Shown here in pieces: positions 19,940 to 29,151 of a stretch of DNA of 64,000 nt. The position numbers and the translations under genes are program-made. Origin of the DNA: Lachnospiraceae bacterium UBA7225 (GTDB lineage: Bacteria > Bacillota > Clostridia > Lachnospirales > Lachnospiraceae); the NCBI GenBank assembly GCA_002473385.1, contig DKTR01000039.1, positions 55,065-119,064 of the forward strand, written 5' to 3'. The notes under the pieces were generated by a model. It ran no database searches and was not told the DNA's origin. It saw nothing but the letters and a program-made list of their open reading frames with translations. Each line of letters starts with the position of its first letter. Positions within the stretch are counted from its first letter, which is position 1.

Positions 19940-22462
19940 TCACATTTCCTGCCAGTTTACTGCTGAAATTGTCAGCATACTATCCCCGGCATCTCTCACA
20001 ATAAATGTTTTTTCCTCTCCCGGAAGCAGATCAAAATAATTATCGGAACACTTCCAGTTTCCGTCCACATGCACCGCATGGGCAAACGTATCGCAGGCAA
20101 CCTTCACAATACGGTCTTCTCCTTCCTGCCGGTCCTCCACACATATCACATTTGCTTTTGGAACAGACAGCTTTCTCATGTCATCCATGCGCAGCCACGC
20201 ATTTGCAATTTCCGGCGCATCAACATAAAGAACCATCGTTCCTTTTTCAAAATCTTTCTGCGGCAGCTTTTCCCGAAGAAGATATGTTCTTTCTCCTGCC
20301 TCAATATGGAAGGATACATTACGCAGTTCCTGCTCTTTTCCGTCAAAGGAAACCCAGCCAAAACGTCCTGTCACATCCAGCGCCTCCGGCAGATCGTTCA
20401 CACCCTGCAGAACTACTTCTCCATCCACCACGCGCATTGCAAACTTACGGTGTGCAAGACTTCTTTTCACTGCATAGAACGGAATCTTCCTTCTCAGATA
20501 ATAGTCAATAATCGTCCAGCCGACCTCTCCCCACGCATCGTTGTACATCCAGATCAGCCCACCGTAACAATGCTCCTTAAATTTCATAGATTCCAGAGAA
20601 TAGCCATACATCAGTCCATGAACCAGTCCGCCATAAGTGATATAATCGTCCAGACTCAGTTCATCAGCATGATCCACGTAGTTTTTCTCAATTGCGGTAT
20701 GCACGGTTCCTTTCTCGAAGACATTGCTATGCCACCACCAGAGCTTGCTGCTGCGATCCAGAGGCTGGCCGTCCATATACTCTTCTATGGTCTCCCGGCA
20801 GCATGGTCCTACATATCCGTATTCTGATACAAATTTCGCCGCAATTTTGTCATAATCCTTTGCTTCTATACGATCCTCCATGTTCTTGCTCATAAAGGCG
20901 CACTGCCAATGATGAATATCACCAAGAGTATCATCATTTGGAAGCTCCCCGCCGTATGGCGAGCTGTTCCAGTATGCAACTGATGGACAGTTTGCATGCA
21001 TAATCTCTTTTGCCAGTAAATTCATGAGTGACATTCCGTAGGAATGTTCGTAGGAGAACTCAATCCCCCACCTCGGATTATCAATATGATTAAACAGCCA
21101 GTGAACCTCATTGGAACCGCAGAACAGAGCAAGACTGCAATGATTTCTCAGCCTCTTTGTCTGATAGTCAAATTCTCTGCGTATTTCTTCGCGGAACTGC
21201 TGCCGGTGATCCGGAAGTGTTGCACAGGCAAACATAAAATCATGCCACAGCATAATACCCTTTTCATCACAAAGCTCATAAAATAAATCCCGCTCATACA
21301 AACCGCCGCCCCAGATACGCAGCATATTAAAATTCGCCTCAATAGCCTCGTCAATCAGTACACGATACTTCTCATCCGTTACACGTGCGTAGATAAAATC
21401 GTTTGGTATCCAGTTTCCGCCTTTACAGAATACCCTTTTCCCATTTACAAGAAATTCAAATTTCCTGTCCTCTCCGCTGATCACAGAGGTGTCTATACGG
21501 ATTGTACGGATACCGTAACGCATCTTCCGCCAGTGCTCCACTGCTCCATTGCAGGAAGCCTCCACTTCCACGTCGTATAGCGGCTGGCTGCCATACCCAT
21601 TCGGCCACCAGAGCTGCGCATGTTCAATTACAGCCTCTTCCTCTATATAGTTGTAGCCGGATGTCAGAAGCACTCCGCTGCAGTTCTTTTCGAAAACGGT
21701 CTTCCCTTCATAAGAAATACGGATCTTATAGGCGCCTGTTCTGGAACTGATAAAGCCAAGATTCTCAATATTCAGCATGATTTTCAGCTTTGCTGTCTCT
21801 GCAGCCTCCATCGTCTGAACATATACCTCCCGAAAGGCAATCTGCCTGTGTCCTTCCAATCTTGCACCACCTGTGATTCCGCAGCTCACAACCTTCGGAC
21901 CCCAGTCCCATCCTACCGTGTACTGCGGTCTTCTGACAAATGCGCGTCTTTTATCACTGCGATATTTTCCGCCGTTATCATACTCTGTGCAGACAGCATA
22001 GTTCAGTTCTGCCAGATCCTTCTCTGTTACTTCTTCCAGACCGGTCGTTACCCGTACAAGAAGCGTATTGGTTCCCTCTATAAGCAATCCTTTGACATCG
22101 TATACGAACGGATAATGTACGCTGAAATGTGTCCCGATGTAATTTCCGTTGATAAAAATATCTGCCCTGGAATCCAGTCCCTCCAGAACAAGCTGGATGA
22201 TGTCATCGTTAAAATCCACCTCTGAACTGTCAAATTCTTTTTTAAACCACCAGGCTCTCTTTTCAATCCATTCCGATTCAAAGCTATAATCCGCTTTCAG
22301 CGGCTCCTTAATTATATTATTCTCCAGAAGAGGCATTCTGACATCTGCCGGGAGGCTGCAGTCATACCATCCTTCCTTCAACGCAAGCACAGATGCCCAC
22401 TGGTTTTTGTCTACATCCAGACGGCTCTCATGAAGCTGCCATCCACCATTTAAATTTACCAT
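19940..22462 (-). CDS. Beta-mannosidase, GH2
   Basis: An 840-residue GH2 enzyme removing terminal beta-mannose. Domain order is the N-terminal jelly-roll, an immunoglobulin-like domain, a TIM barrel from about 300, and C-terminal beta domains. Beta-mannosidase marks include WEWLEHRAWWFKK-like EKRAWWFKKEF, RRPQYTVGWDWGP, WIPNDFIYARV, the acid/base Glu in LFCGSNEVHW and the nucleophile Glu in KFVSEYGYVG. No signal peptide: it acts in the cytoplasm on imported mannosides. The start at 22462 follows GGAGG by 5 bases; the ATG 12 bases earlier is worse spaced. It sits between the isomerase gene and two importer permeases. Confidence 0.92.
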   Translation of the reverse strand: MVNLNGGWQLHESRLDVDKNQWASVLALKEGWYDCSLPADVRMPLLENNIIKEPLKADYSFESEWIEKRAWWFKKEFDSSEVDFNDDIIQLVLEGLDSRADIFINGNYIGTHFSVHYPFVYDVKGLLIEGTNTLLVRVTTGLEEVTEKDLAELNYAVCTEYDNGGKYRSDKRRAFVRRPQYTVGWDWGPKVVSCGITGGARLEGHRQIAFREVYVQTMEAAETAKLKIMLNIENLGFISSRTGAYKIRISYEGKTVFEKNCSGVLLTSGYNYIEEEAVIEHAQLWWPNGYGSQPLYDVEVEASCNGAVEHWRKMRYGIRTIRIDTSVISGEDRKFEFLVNGKRVFCKGGNWIPNDFIYARVTDEKYRVLIDEAIEANFNMLRIWGGGLYERDLFYELCDEKGIMLWHDFMFACATLPDHRQQFREEIRREFDYQTKRLRNHCSLALFCGSNEVHWLFNHIDNPRWGIEFSYEHSYGMSLMNLLAKEIMHANCPSVAYWNSSPYGGELPNDDTLGDIHHWQCAFMSKNMEDRIEAKDYDKIAAKFVSEYGYVGPCCRETIEEYMDGQPLDRSSKLWWWHSNVFEKGTVHTAIEKNYVDHADELSLDDYITYGGLVHGLMYGYSLESMKFKEHCYGGLIWMYNDAWGEVGWTIIDYYLRRKIPFYAVKRSLAHRKFAMRVVDGEVVLQGVNDLPEALDVTGRFGWVSFDGKEQELRNVSFHIEAGERTYLLREKLPQKDFEKGTMVLYVDAPEIANAWLRMDDMRKLSVPKANVICVEDRQEGEDRIVKVACDTFAHAVHVDGNWKCSDNYFDLLPGEEKTFIVRDAGDSMLTISAVNWQEM

Positions 22463-22514
22463 CTTTTCCTCCATTCTCCGGCTCTTTGCAGCACCGGCAA
22501 TTTTTTCTTATTTT

Positions 22515-23342
22515 CTAGCCTTTCACTGCACCGGCAACCATTCCTTCGATAATACGCTTACTGAAAATAAAATACAAAATCATAACCGGAAGCATCGTCA
22601 CTATAATTCCCGTCATCATTCTCGGATAATCGACGGTATATGCCCCCTTAAACATTGTCAGCCCTACCGGCACTGTCCGCAGATTGTCATTGTTGACAAG
22701 AATCAAAGCAAAGGTAAACTCATTCCACACCGCAAAAAACTGAATAATCGCAACTGTCGCCAGGATTGGTGAGGCAAGCGGAAATACAATCTGAAAAAGT
22801 GTTCTTGCAAAGCTGCAGCCATCAATCGCCGCTGCTTCCTCCAATTCACCCGGAATCGAAGAAATATAACTTTCAATCAGCATAATCGAAATCGGCAGTC
22901 CGAAGCCAATATATGGTATCAGCAGAGTATACCAGTGATTTGTCAGCCCCATCTCATTTAGCTGAACATACATTGGCACCAGAAGCGCATGTATCGGAAT
23001 CAGCATACCCATGATAAAATAATTGTAAATCGCCGCTCTTCCGCGGAACTTATACCGGGACAGCACATAACCCGCAAGGAATGCAACAATAATTATAACA
23101 GCCACTGACAGCAGGGTATTTCTTGCGCTGTTCAGCATATATTTCGGCATGGATGTAGAAGTAAATACATTGATATAGTTTGAAAAATCAAGTGCCTTCG
23201 GCAGCGCAACGGAGCTCTGCATAAACTCTGCCTGTGTCTTGAAAGAAGAATAAAATATCCAGACGATCGGGAATACACAGGTAAAAGAAAAAATTATAAA
23301 AATCAAATTACAGATAACTCTTAATATTTTTTTACCTATCAT
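22515..23342 (-). CDS. CUT1 ABC importer, MalG-type permease (mannoside module)
   Basis: Inner permease subunit of 275 residues with six membrane helices. The EAA loop EAAAIDGCSFARTLFQIVFPLASP docks to the ATPase. The C-terminus KRIIEGMVAGAVKG is typical of MalG-like proteins. The start at 23342 overlaps the stop of the partner permease (TGATG) behind AGGAGAGGG; the longer frame from 23366 is rejected. The ATPase subunit is not encoded in this window. Confidence 0.92.
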   Translation of the reverse strand: MIGKKILRVICNLIFIIFSFTCVFPIVWIFYSSFKTQAEFMQSSVALPKALDFSNYINVFTSTSMPKYMLNSARNTLLSVAVIIIVAFLAGYVLSRYKFRGRAAIYNYFIMGMLIPIHALLVPMYVQLNEMGLTNHWYTLLIPYIGFGLPISIMLIESYISSIPGELEEAAAIDGCSFARTLFQIVFPLASPILATVAIIQFFAVWNEFTFALILVNNDNLRTVPVGLTMFKGAYTVDYPRMMTGIIVTMLPVMILYFIFSKRIIEGMVAGAVKG

Positions 23343-24244
23343 CAGAAATCCCTCTCCTTTCTCCACGGACGGTTAATCAAAACACGGCTGCCTCCGACAA
23401 TCGCAAGGCTCAAAATCAGAATGCCGATAGACATTGCGCTTGCGTAGCCAAACTGGTTTTTCACAAAAGTGGTCTTATATACCTGCAAAGCCATTACCAT
23501 AGAGCTTGTTCCCGGTCCGCCATTTGTCATTACATAAATGTGATCAAAGATTTTCATGTTCCCGGCAATACACAACATCACTGCTACGCCGATTGAATTT
23601 TTAATAAGCGGAAGCGTTATTTTCAATGCTCTCTGTACTCCGCTTGCACCATCAAGCTCCGCCATCTCATAGATAGACGGGTCGATTGAACTCATTGCCG
23701 CCATGATAATAACCATATAGTATCCGATGTACTGCCAGATCAGAGGGATACAGACCACCCCGATGATTGTATCCGGATTATTGAGCCAGGCCTGCGCCCA
23801 GTCATTCAATCCCACCGCGCGAAGTATAACATTAATCAGCCCATAGTCATAATTGAAAATAAAAGACCATGCAAAACCAACTACTACTGCAGAGATTGTC
23901 GACGGAAAATAGGCTACTACCCTGTGCAATTTTTTTAACTTTATGAACCGTGAGGACAGCATTGCGGAAAAGATAAAGGCAATGCCAATCTGCCCAAAAA
24001 CGCAGAGTATCGTTATCTTTAAATTATTTAAGAATGCCGCCCAGAAGTTCTTATCCTTCAGAAGCATCTGATAATTTTTCAAACCGATATATTTCATATT
24101 CGGACCGCCGGACCAGTTAAACAGGCTGTAACGGAACGCACCAATAATCGGAACAATTACCACATATGTATATATAGCAAGCGCCGGAAGCAGACACAGA
24201 AAGATTGCCAGTCTGGTTCCACGTCTGTCTGCGATTTTTTTCAC
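23342..24244 (-). CDS. CUT1 ABC importer, MalF-type permease (mannoside module, GTG start)
   Basis: Permease of 300 residues with six membrane helices. The EAA loop is EMAELDGASGVQRALKITLPLIK. The start is GTG at 24244 with GGAGG 8 bases upstream. It pairs with the MalG-type permease through overlapping stop and start, and both follow the binding-protein gene. Together they should import beta-mannosides for the GH2 enzyme. Confidence 0.92.
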   Translation of the reverse strand: MKKIADRRGTRLAIFLCLLPALAIYTYVVIVPIIGAFRYSLFNWSGGPNMKYIGLKNYQMLLKDKNFWAAFLNNLKITILCVFGQIGIAFIFSAMLSSRFIKLKKLHRVVAYFPSTISAVVVGFAWSFIFNYDYGLINVILRAVGLNDWAQAWLNNPDTIIGVVCIPLIWQYIGYYMVIIMAAMSSIDPSIYEMAELDGASGVQRALKITLPLIKNSIGVAVMLCIAGNMKIFDHIYVMTNGGPGTSSMVMALQVYKTTFVKNQFGYASAMSIGILILSLAIVGGSRVLINRPWRKERDF

Positions 24245-24263
24245 ATCAACACCTCCGTATAGA

Positions 24264-24363
24264 AATGGCTGACCGTTTTAAAACCCGTCAGTCAGCCATT
24301 ATTCTGTCCATTCCACTTCTGCTTCAGATGTCCCGGATTGTCCTAAATGTCCGGGAGCATCTG
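24264..24363 (-). other. Two hairpins between binding-protein and permease genes
   Basis: AATGGCTGAC (24264-24273) pairs with GTCAGCCATT (24291-24300). CAGATG plus CCCGGA (24325-24337) pairs with TCCGGG and CATCTG (24350-24363). Neither is followed by a strong T-run. They probably protect the binding-protein message and lower read-through to the permeases, a common arrangement in ABC operons. Confidence 0.55.
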
Positions 24364-24379
24364 AACATGAAGTTATCCT

Positions 24380-25690
24380 TTACTGTGCCATCTCATACTC
24401 AAACTGAATATTTTCTGCCAGTTCCTCCGGTGTAATTTCCCCGATCAGAAGTGACTGTAATCCGGTATTCATTGTTTCAATCAATGCTGCATCCATTGTC
24501 GCATCATAAATCGGAACAACAGTGGTCGTCTTCATCAGCTCGTTGTAATCGTTAAAAAGTGCCGGTACATTAGAATCATCGTAAGTCGGATTTGCCCATG
24601 CAGTAATAATACCGGTAGAGGCTGAAACGTCTGCCTGATGTTCATCGCTGACATATTTTAAAAGATCCATAACAAGCTCCGTTTTTGTCTCATCCATTTC
24701 ATTGTTGCTCACTGAGAAGAACCATGCCGGGCCGCCGGATACGGTGTTGGCATCTGCTCCGCCCTCTACAGACGGAAGAAGCGCAAGCTTTGTAGCTGCC
24801 TTTACATCATCCGGAGCTGAGGAATCAACGGTTGCAAAGAACCATGTACCATTTACAATTGCGGCTGCCGTCTTATTAAAATATACGGTATTCTGCTCGA
24901 CATCGTCCAGAGAATTGATATCTTCATTAAATGCACCTGCCTCTGCCAGTTCCTGGAAACAGGTAAGCGCAGCCACAAATTCTTCATCTGTAAATGCAGC
25001 GCCCTCTCCGTTAATAATGGAATGTGTCCATTCAGATCCGGTAAAGCGGTCACCCAGGGTGCTCAGCCAGCAGGACTCTGCCGGCCAGTTTGCCTTATTT
25101 CCCATTACAAACGGCACAATACCGGCTTCCTTAAATTTCTCTACCGCATCCAGAAGTTCTGTCCAGGTAGATGGGAACTCTTCATAGCCAATTTCCGCCC
25201 ACATATCAGAATTATAGAAAACCAGTCCGGTCGCAAGACTCTCACGCGGCACGCCATAGATTCTTCCATCGTAGGTTGCAGAATCAAACCCGCCTGCAAT
25301 ATAGCCGTCCTTCCATTCCGGATCAGCATCAAGATTATCGGTAATATCCTTTATCCAGCCATTTTCTACAAAGTTTTTCGTCCAGGAGCCCTTCAGCATA
25401 AAGAGATCCGGCATATCATTTGCAGCTCCCAGAGAAGTAATCTTAGTCTGATAATCCGTCTGATTCATACTTTCCAGGCTGATCTCCACTTCCGGATGTG
25501 CCTCCGTCCATTCATCAAGTGCGGCATAAAAACCTGTGTCAAGACCGCCGGTACCGACATTTGCCCTCTCCAGATCGCACAAAATAGAAATCGTTACCTT
25601 TTCAGAAGCCTCTGCCTGTACCATCGCAGAAGATGCGGATGCTGTTATCATTGCCGCTGCCACTACCATTGAAACCATTTTCTTTTTCAT
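24380..25690 (-). CDS. Extracellular sugar-binding protein of the mannoside importer
   Basis: Family 1 solute-binding protein of 436 residues. The start at 25690 follows AGGAGG and gives a signal peptide (MKKKMVSMVVAAAMITASASSAMVQA). There is no lipobox cysteine, so cleavage seems to be by signal peptidase I after AQA-type VQA; this is unusual for a Gram-positive binding protein. The mature part has the alternating lobes of the family (NQTDYQTKITSLGAANDMPDLFMLKG). It is the first gene of the permease, mannosidase and isomerase operon, and a perfect LacI-type operator lies just upstream. Confidence 0.9.
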   Translation of the reverse strand: MKKKMVSMVVAAAMITASASSAMVQAEASEKVTISILCDLERANVGTGGLDTGFYAALDEWTEAHPEVEISLESMNQTDYQTKITSLGAANDMPDLFMLKGSWTKNFVENGWIKDITDNLDADPEWKDGYIAGGFDSATYDGRIYGVPRESLATGLVFYNSDMWAEIGYEEFPSTWTELLDAVEKFKEAGIVPFVMGNKANWPAESCWLSTLGDRFTGSEWTHSIINGEGAAFTDEEFVAALTCFQELAEAGAFNEDINSLDDVEQNTVYFNKTAAAIVNGTWFFATVDSSAPDDVKAATKLALLPSVEGGADANTVSGGPAWFFSVSNNEMDETKTELVMDLLKYVSDEHQADVSASTGIITAWANPTYDDSNVPALFNDYNELMKTTTVVPIYDATMDAALIETMNTGLQSLLIGEITPEELAENIQFEYEMAQ

Positions 25691-25707
25691 CTTTCGTCCT
25701 CCTTTTT

Positions 25708-25723
25708 GATAAAACGTTTTATC
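25708..25723. promoter_or_regulatory. LacI-family operator of the mannoside operon
   Basis: GATAAAACGTTTTATC is a perfect 16-base palindrome with a CG centre, 18 bases before the binding-protein ATG. Confidence 0.75.
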
Positions 25724-25860
25724 ATGTTTGATATACTGATTATATTCTCTGGATTGTGAATTGTCAACAACTTTTTTCACTTTTTCTTCTGTTTAACAGT
25801 CTTTTTGTTAATCTTACACAATATTATTATGCGTTTTTTGTAGCATATTACCTGTTTTTG

Positions 25861-25876
25861 GTTTTAACGTTTTATC
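25861..25876. promoter_or_regulatory. Second, degenerate operator in front of the regulator
   Basis: GTTTTAACGTTTTATC keeps the right half of the 25708 palindrome exactly (ACGTTTTATC) while the left half has drifted. It lies 65 bases before the LacI gene and may serve autoregulation or looping. Confidence 0.5.
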
Positions 25877-25940
25877 TTGAAATTTTATTCCCCAGATGCT
25901 AGAATTAATTATGAAAACGCTAAATTTGGAGGATTTTGTC

Positions 25941-26969
25941 ATGTCCGTAACATTAAAAGATATTGCCAGAAAAACAAACCTTTCCGTCACTACAGTCTCT
26001 CTTGTGTTAAACAAAAAACCATGCCGTGTATCTGAAAATACCCGTGATCTGATTTTAAAAACTGCGGAGGAAATGAATTATTATCCAAACCAGCTCGCTG
26101 TTGGGCTTGTGAAGCAGCAGACCAACACAGTCGGGCTTATCATACCGGATATCAGCAATCATTTTTATTCCAACCTCGCGCTCGGTATTGATGCCGAAAT
26201 GAACAGCCATAATAAAAACATTATCCTTCTTAACACGGATTTTGATGCCGGGAAGCTTGTGCGCGGCATCAATGTTTTAAAATCCCGCGGCGTGGATGCA
26301 ATTATTCTTACAGCAGCATCCCTTAGTCCTAAAAATCTCTCTCTTTATTCGGATCTTATCCGCAGCGTCTCGGTGCCTGTGATTACCGTTGACCACTATT
26401 ATCCGGAACTGAACTGCAGTGCTGTACAGCTCAATAACAGAAAGGGCGCTTATATTGCGGTAAAACATTTAATCAACTACGGACATACTGACATTGCCTG
26501 CATCACCGGACCGAAGCATTCCACGGTAACACTTGAGCGTCTGGAAGGCTATCGGCTTGCCATGAAAGAAGCCGGTCTCCCCCTTCCAGAAAAATATATG
26601 TTCTGCGGGAACTACCGTCAGGAAGGCGGCGCAAAAGCTGCCGAAGAAATTCTTCAGTCTACGAAGGCTACTGCCATTTTCTCCTTCAATGATGTTATGG
26701 CCATGGGTGCCTGCCAGACATTAAAGAAACATTCCATTTCCATCCCCGACGATATTTCCATTGTCGGATTTGATAATATTGATTTTTCCGGCATGCTTGC
26801 CGTTCCCCTGACTACTGTCAACCAGCCCGCCTATGAAATCGGGCAGGAGGCTGCCCGGCAGGCGCTTCAGGAAATTGCACATCCGGGCGTTGAAAAGCGC
26901 ACCATTACCTTTGAGCCGCATCTGATCATCCGCGACAGCACAAAGGCAAGGGCAGCAGTCAAAGACTGA
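25941..26969 (+). CDS. LacI/GalR-family regulator of the mannoside operon
   Basis: A 342-residue repressor. The helix-turn-helix is VTLKDIARKTNLSVTTVSLVLNK, followed by the hinge (NYYPNQLAVGLVKQQTN) and the effector-binding domain with FSFNDVMAMGACQTL and VGFDNIDFSGMLAVPLTTV. The start at 25941 follows TTGGAGG; a longer frame from 25896 is rejected. It is divergent from the importer and mannosidase operon, and matching CG-centred palindromes lie at 25708 and 25861. The effector is presumably mannose or a mannoside. Confidence 0.9.
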   Translation: MSVTLKDIARKTNLSVTTVSLVLNKKPCRVSENTRDLILKTAEEMNYYPNQLAVGLVKQQTNTVGLIIPDISNHFYSNLALGIDAEMNSHNKNIILLNTDFDAGKLVRGINVLKSRGVDAIILTAASLSPKNLSLYSDLIRSVSVPVITVDHYYPELNCSAVQLNNRKGAYIAVKHLINYGHTDIACITGPKHSTVTLERLEGYRLAMKEAGLPLPEKYMFCGNYRQEGGAKAAEEILQSTKATAIFSFNDVMAMGACQTLKKHSISIPDDISIVGFDNIDFSGMLAVPLTTVNQPAYEIGQEAARQALQEIAHPGVEKRTITFEPHLIIRDSTKARAAVKD

Positions 26970-27024
26970 AAGGAACGCCATCAGCAAATCAGATGCCATG
27001 ATACCGCCCGTCATCTGTATCCGT

Positions 27025-28401
27025 CTAAAATGACATTACTGCCGGTGCCATCAGTATCACCAGCACTACCAGAAGCATCAATATCATTGGCAGCACCAGC
27101 CTGGTGCCTGCCTCTTCGCCGAGCTTACGCGTCATCTGGCTGCGCTCTTCCATAGAGAATGCGGCTTCCTCCTGCAAAAGCTTTGCAAGTCCCTGCGAGC
27201 CCTTCTGAAGGTTTGCAGAGAGCATGGTGCCAAGCTTGTTATAACTGCCAACGCCGCAGCGCCTGCCAAAATTTTCGTAGGAACGCGCCTCCGGCACTCC
27301 GCTCTGCATTTCATAGTAGGAGGTAAGCATTTCTTCATATGCAAAACGGATCTCCTGCGTTTCACGATTCCGGTACTCAAGCGCTATTTTAAAAAATGCA
27401 TTCTGCATTGTGAGCCCGGCATTTAACAGCATGCTCAGTTTAAAAAGCAGATCTGGATAATCCATCAGCAACTGACGGCGGCGCTGCTCTTCCGCCTTCT
27501 GCCGTTCCTGGTTCTTTGCGATCCAGGCACAGACTGCAGCCAGAAAGGTAAGCACCAGGCAGATTGCAGCGGTATCTGTTTCCTTTGCTTCCCAGATGAT
27601 CCGGTTTCCATCCAGTTCGTCGGGCAGCCGCAGTGTCGCCTCCGCGGCACTCTCTTCATCCGCTCTTTCCACCTCGCTGCAAAGCGCATGCCGGAGCTTT
27701 TCTTCCTCACTATACAGCGGCGGATACAGATGCAATGCGCATTCGTAAATGGCAGCCCGTCCGTCACAATCAAGAAGCGCCTTCAATTGCAGCAGCGCAC
27801 CCTCCATTGGCAGCTCTTCCGTTATATTTCCGTCAGGATCCAGCAAATCCGCCGGCTCCTGTATCCACTGGACGCTGACATCACCGTCCATAACAGAAAC
27901 CGGCAGGACAACACGTCCGCGCACTTCATCGGCAGAGATATTATCTCCTAAAATGATACTGTCAATTTCGCGGATTGCCTCCTCCAGCAGTCCCTGTTTT
28001 TCTTCTTCCGTGTAGCGTCGTTTATTTACTACAACTTCCAGCTGTTCAGTCTGGGCGCTTTCGCCGATCTGGGCCTGCAGCTCCCAGGAATAGGCATCCT
28101 GCCCGTCTGTCGGTCTGGGAAGCTCATAGCCGTCCTTTAAGATGGATTGTCCCGCCATTGCCGCCTGCAGGAGCAGGCTCAGACCGCTCCCCAGAAAAAC
28201 AACCAGCAGTACCCGGGCGAGGCGCTCTGTCTCAAACACTCCCTGTCTGTTCTTTTTATGGTTCAGTTTCAGCAGATAATGCGCTGCCTTATAAAAAGCA
28301 GCCTGTCCTTTCGGCGGGGAAATCTCTTCCGTCAGGCAGGTGCCCGCTGAAAGGCACAGAAGCGCCGCCAGTCCAATCAATATCATAAAGCATATTATCA
28401 T
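27025..28401 (-). CDS. tadC: TadC-like pilus platform protein with an inserted extracytoplasmic region
   Basis: Inner-membrane protein of the Tad pilus, 458 residues. Membrane helices lie at about 1-20, 63-85, 288-305 and at the end. The type II secretion F domain covers about 325-455 (LLMDYPDLLFKLSMLLNAGLTMQNAF, LLQEEAAFSMEERSQMTRKLGEEA). Residues 100-270 form a soluble insert, probably outside the membrane, whose DEVRGRVVLP...VSVQWI...DPDGNI pattern resembles atrophied bacterial Ig-like domains; that reading is tentative. It follows tadB by 12 bases. Confidence 0.78.
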   Translation of the reverse strand: MIICFMILIGLAALLCLSAGTCLTEEISPPKGQAAFYKAAHYLLKLNHKKNRQGVFETERLARVLLVVFLGSGLSLLLQAAMAGQSILKDGYELPRPTDGQDAYSWELQAQIGESAQTEQLEVVVNKRRYTEEEKQGLLEEAIREIDSIILGDNISADEVRGRVVLPVSVMDGDVSVQWIQEPADLLDPDGNITEELPMEGALLQLKALLDCDGRAAIYECALHLYPPLYSEEEKLRHALCSEVERADEESAAEATLRLPDELDGNRIIWEAKETDTAAICLVLTFLAAVCAWIAKNQERQKAEEQRRRQLLMDYPDLLFKLSMLLNAGLTMQNAFFKIALEYRNRETQEIRFAYEEMLTSYYEMQSGVPEARSYENFGRRCGVGSYNKLGTMLSANLQKGSQGLAKLLQEEAAFSMEERSQMTRKLGEEAGTRLVLPMILMLLVVLVILMAPAVMSF

Positions 28402-28413
28402 AACACCATTCCT

Positions 28414-29151
28414 CTACACCTCTATGCTCACAATCTTTCTGCCCCAGAGCCATGCCAGAAAATAGACCAGCAGACAGACGCTCATAATGAAAATTCCGGC
28501 CGGATTGTGATACATGACATCTAAAAAACCCGGCGAAACCATCTGTACATAAATCAGAATCATACAGGGCACGATACTCATAATGTTTTGCTCCAGCCGC
28601 TTTGCTGACAGACAAGTACTGATCTCACGCCGCGTCTCTTCCTTCTGTGAAATGCACTGGACAGTATTGCGTATAATAGCGATCAGATTCCCGCCAGTCC
28701 GCTTTGCCGCCGAGAAAATATCAGCAAAATTCTGTATATCTTCGATGCCGCTGCGCAGCGCAAGACTGCCCAGCAGCTGCTCCAGGCTGCGATTCATCCC
28801 GAGCTGCACAACAATATAACGAAATTCCCTGATAATCATGGCATCCTCATCGTATAACTGCCCAAGCTCCCGCAGCGCCTCCCCAAAGGCATTTTCTACT
28901 GAACAGCCCGCCGAGAGCGCCACGGAGACAGACTGCATTCCTGCCAGAAACTGAGCAGAAAGCTCCCGCTGCCTTTTTTTGATACAGCTCTCCCGGCGGA
29001 TTTTCATAAAGACCCTAAACAGCGGAAGGCAAAGTGCAAAAGCAATCAAAGAGCGGTAAAACAGATAGCTGATAGTTGCCGCAAACAGCAAAAACATGCC
29101 CAGATTCTCCGCAAGCTCTTTTCTGGAAAATTTGTATTCCCGGTAGTCCAT
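28414..29151 (-). CDS. tadB: TadB-like pilus platform protein
   Basis: A 245-residue inner-membrane protein with two N-terminal hydrophobic helices, a cytoplasmic F domain (FLAGMQSVSVALSAGCSVENAFGEALREL, IVVQLGMNRSLEQLLGSLALRSGIEDIQNFADIF) and two helices at the C-terminus. It partners TadC in the platform that works with the TadA ATPase. Its ATG directly follows the tadA stop codon (TAAATG), showing translational coupling. Confidence 0.85.
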   Translation of the reverse strand: MDYREYKFSRKELAENLGMFLLFAATISYLFYRSLIAFALCLPLFRVFMKIRRESCIKKRQRELSAQFLAGMQSVSVALSAGCSVENAFGEALRELGQLYDEDAMIIREFRYIVVQLGMNRSLEQLLGSLALRSGIEDIQNFADIFSAAKRTGGNLIAIIRNTVQCISQKEETRREISTCLSAKRLEQNIMSIVPCMILIYVQMVSPGFLDVMYHNPAGIFIMSVCLLVYFLAWLWGRKIVSIEV

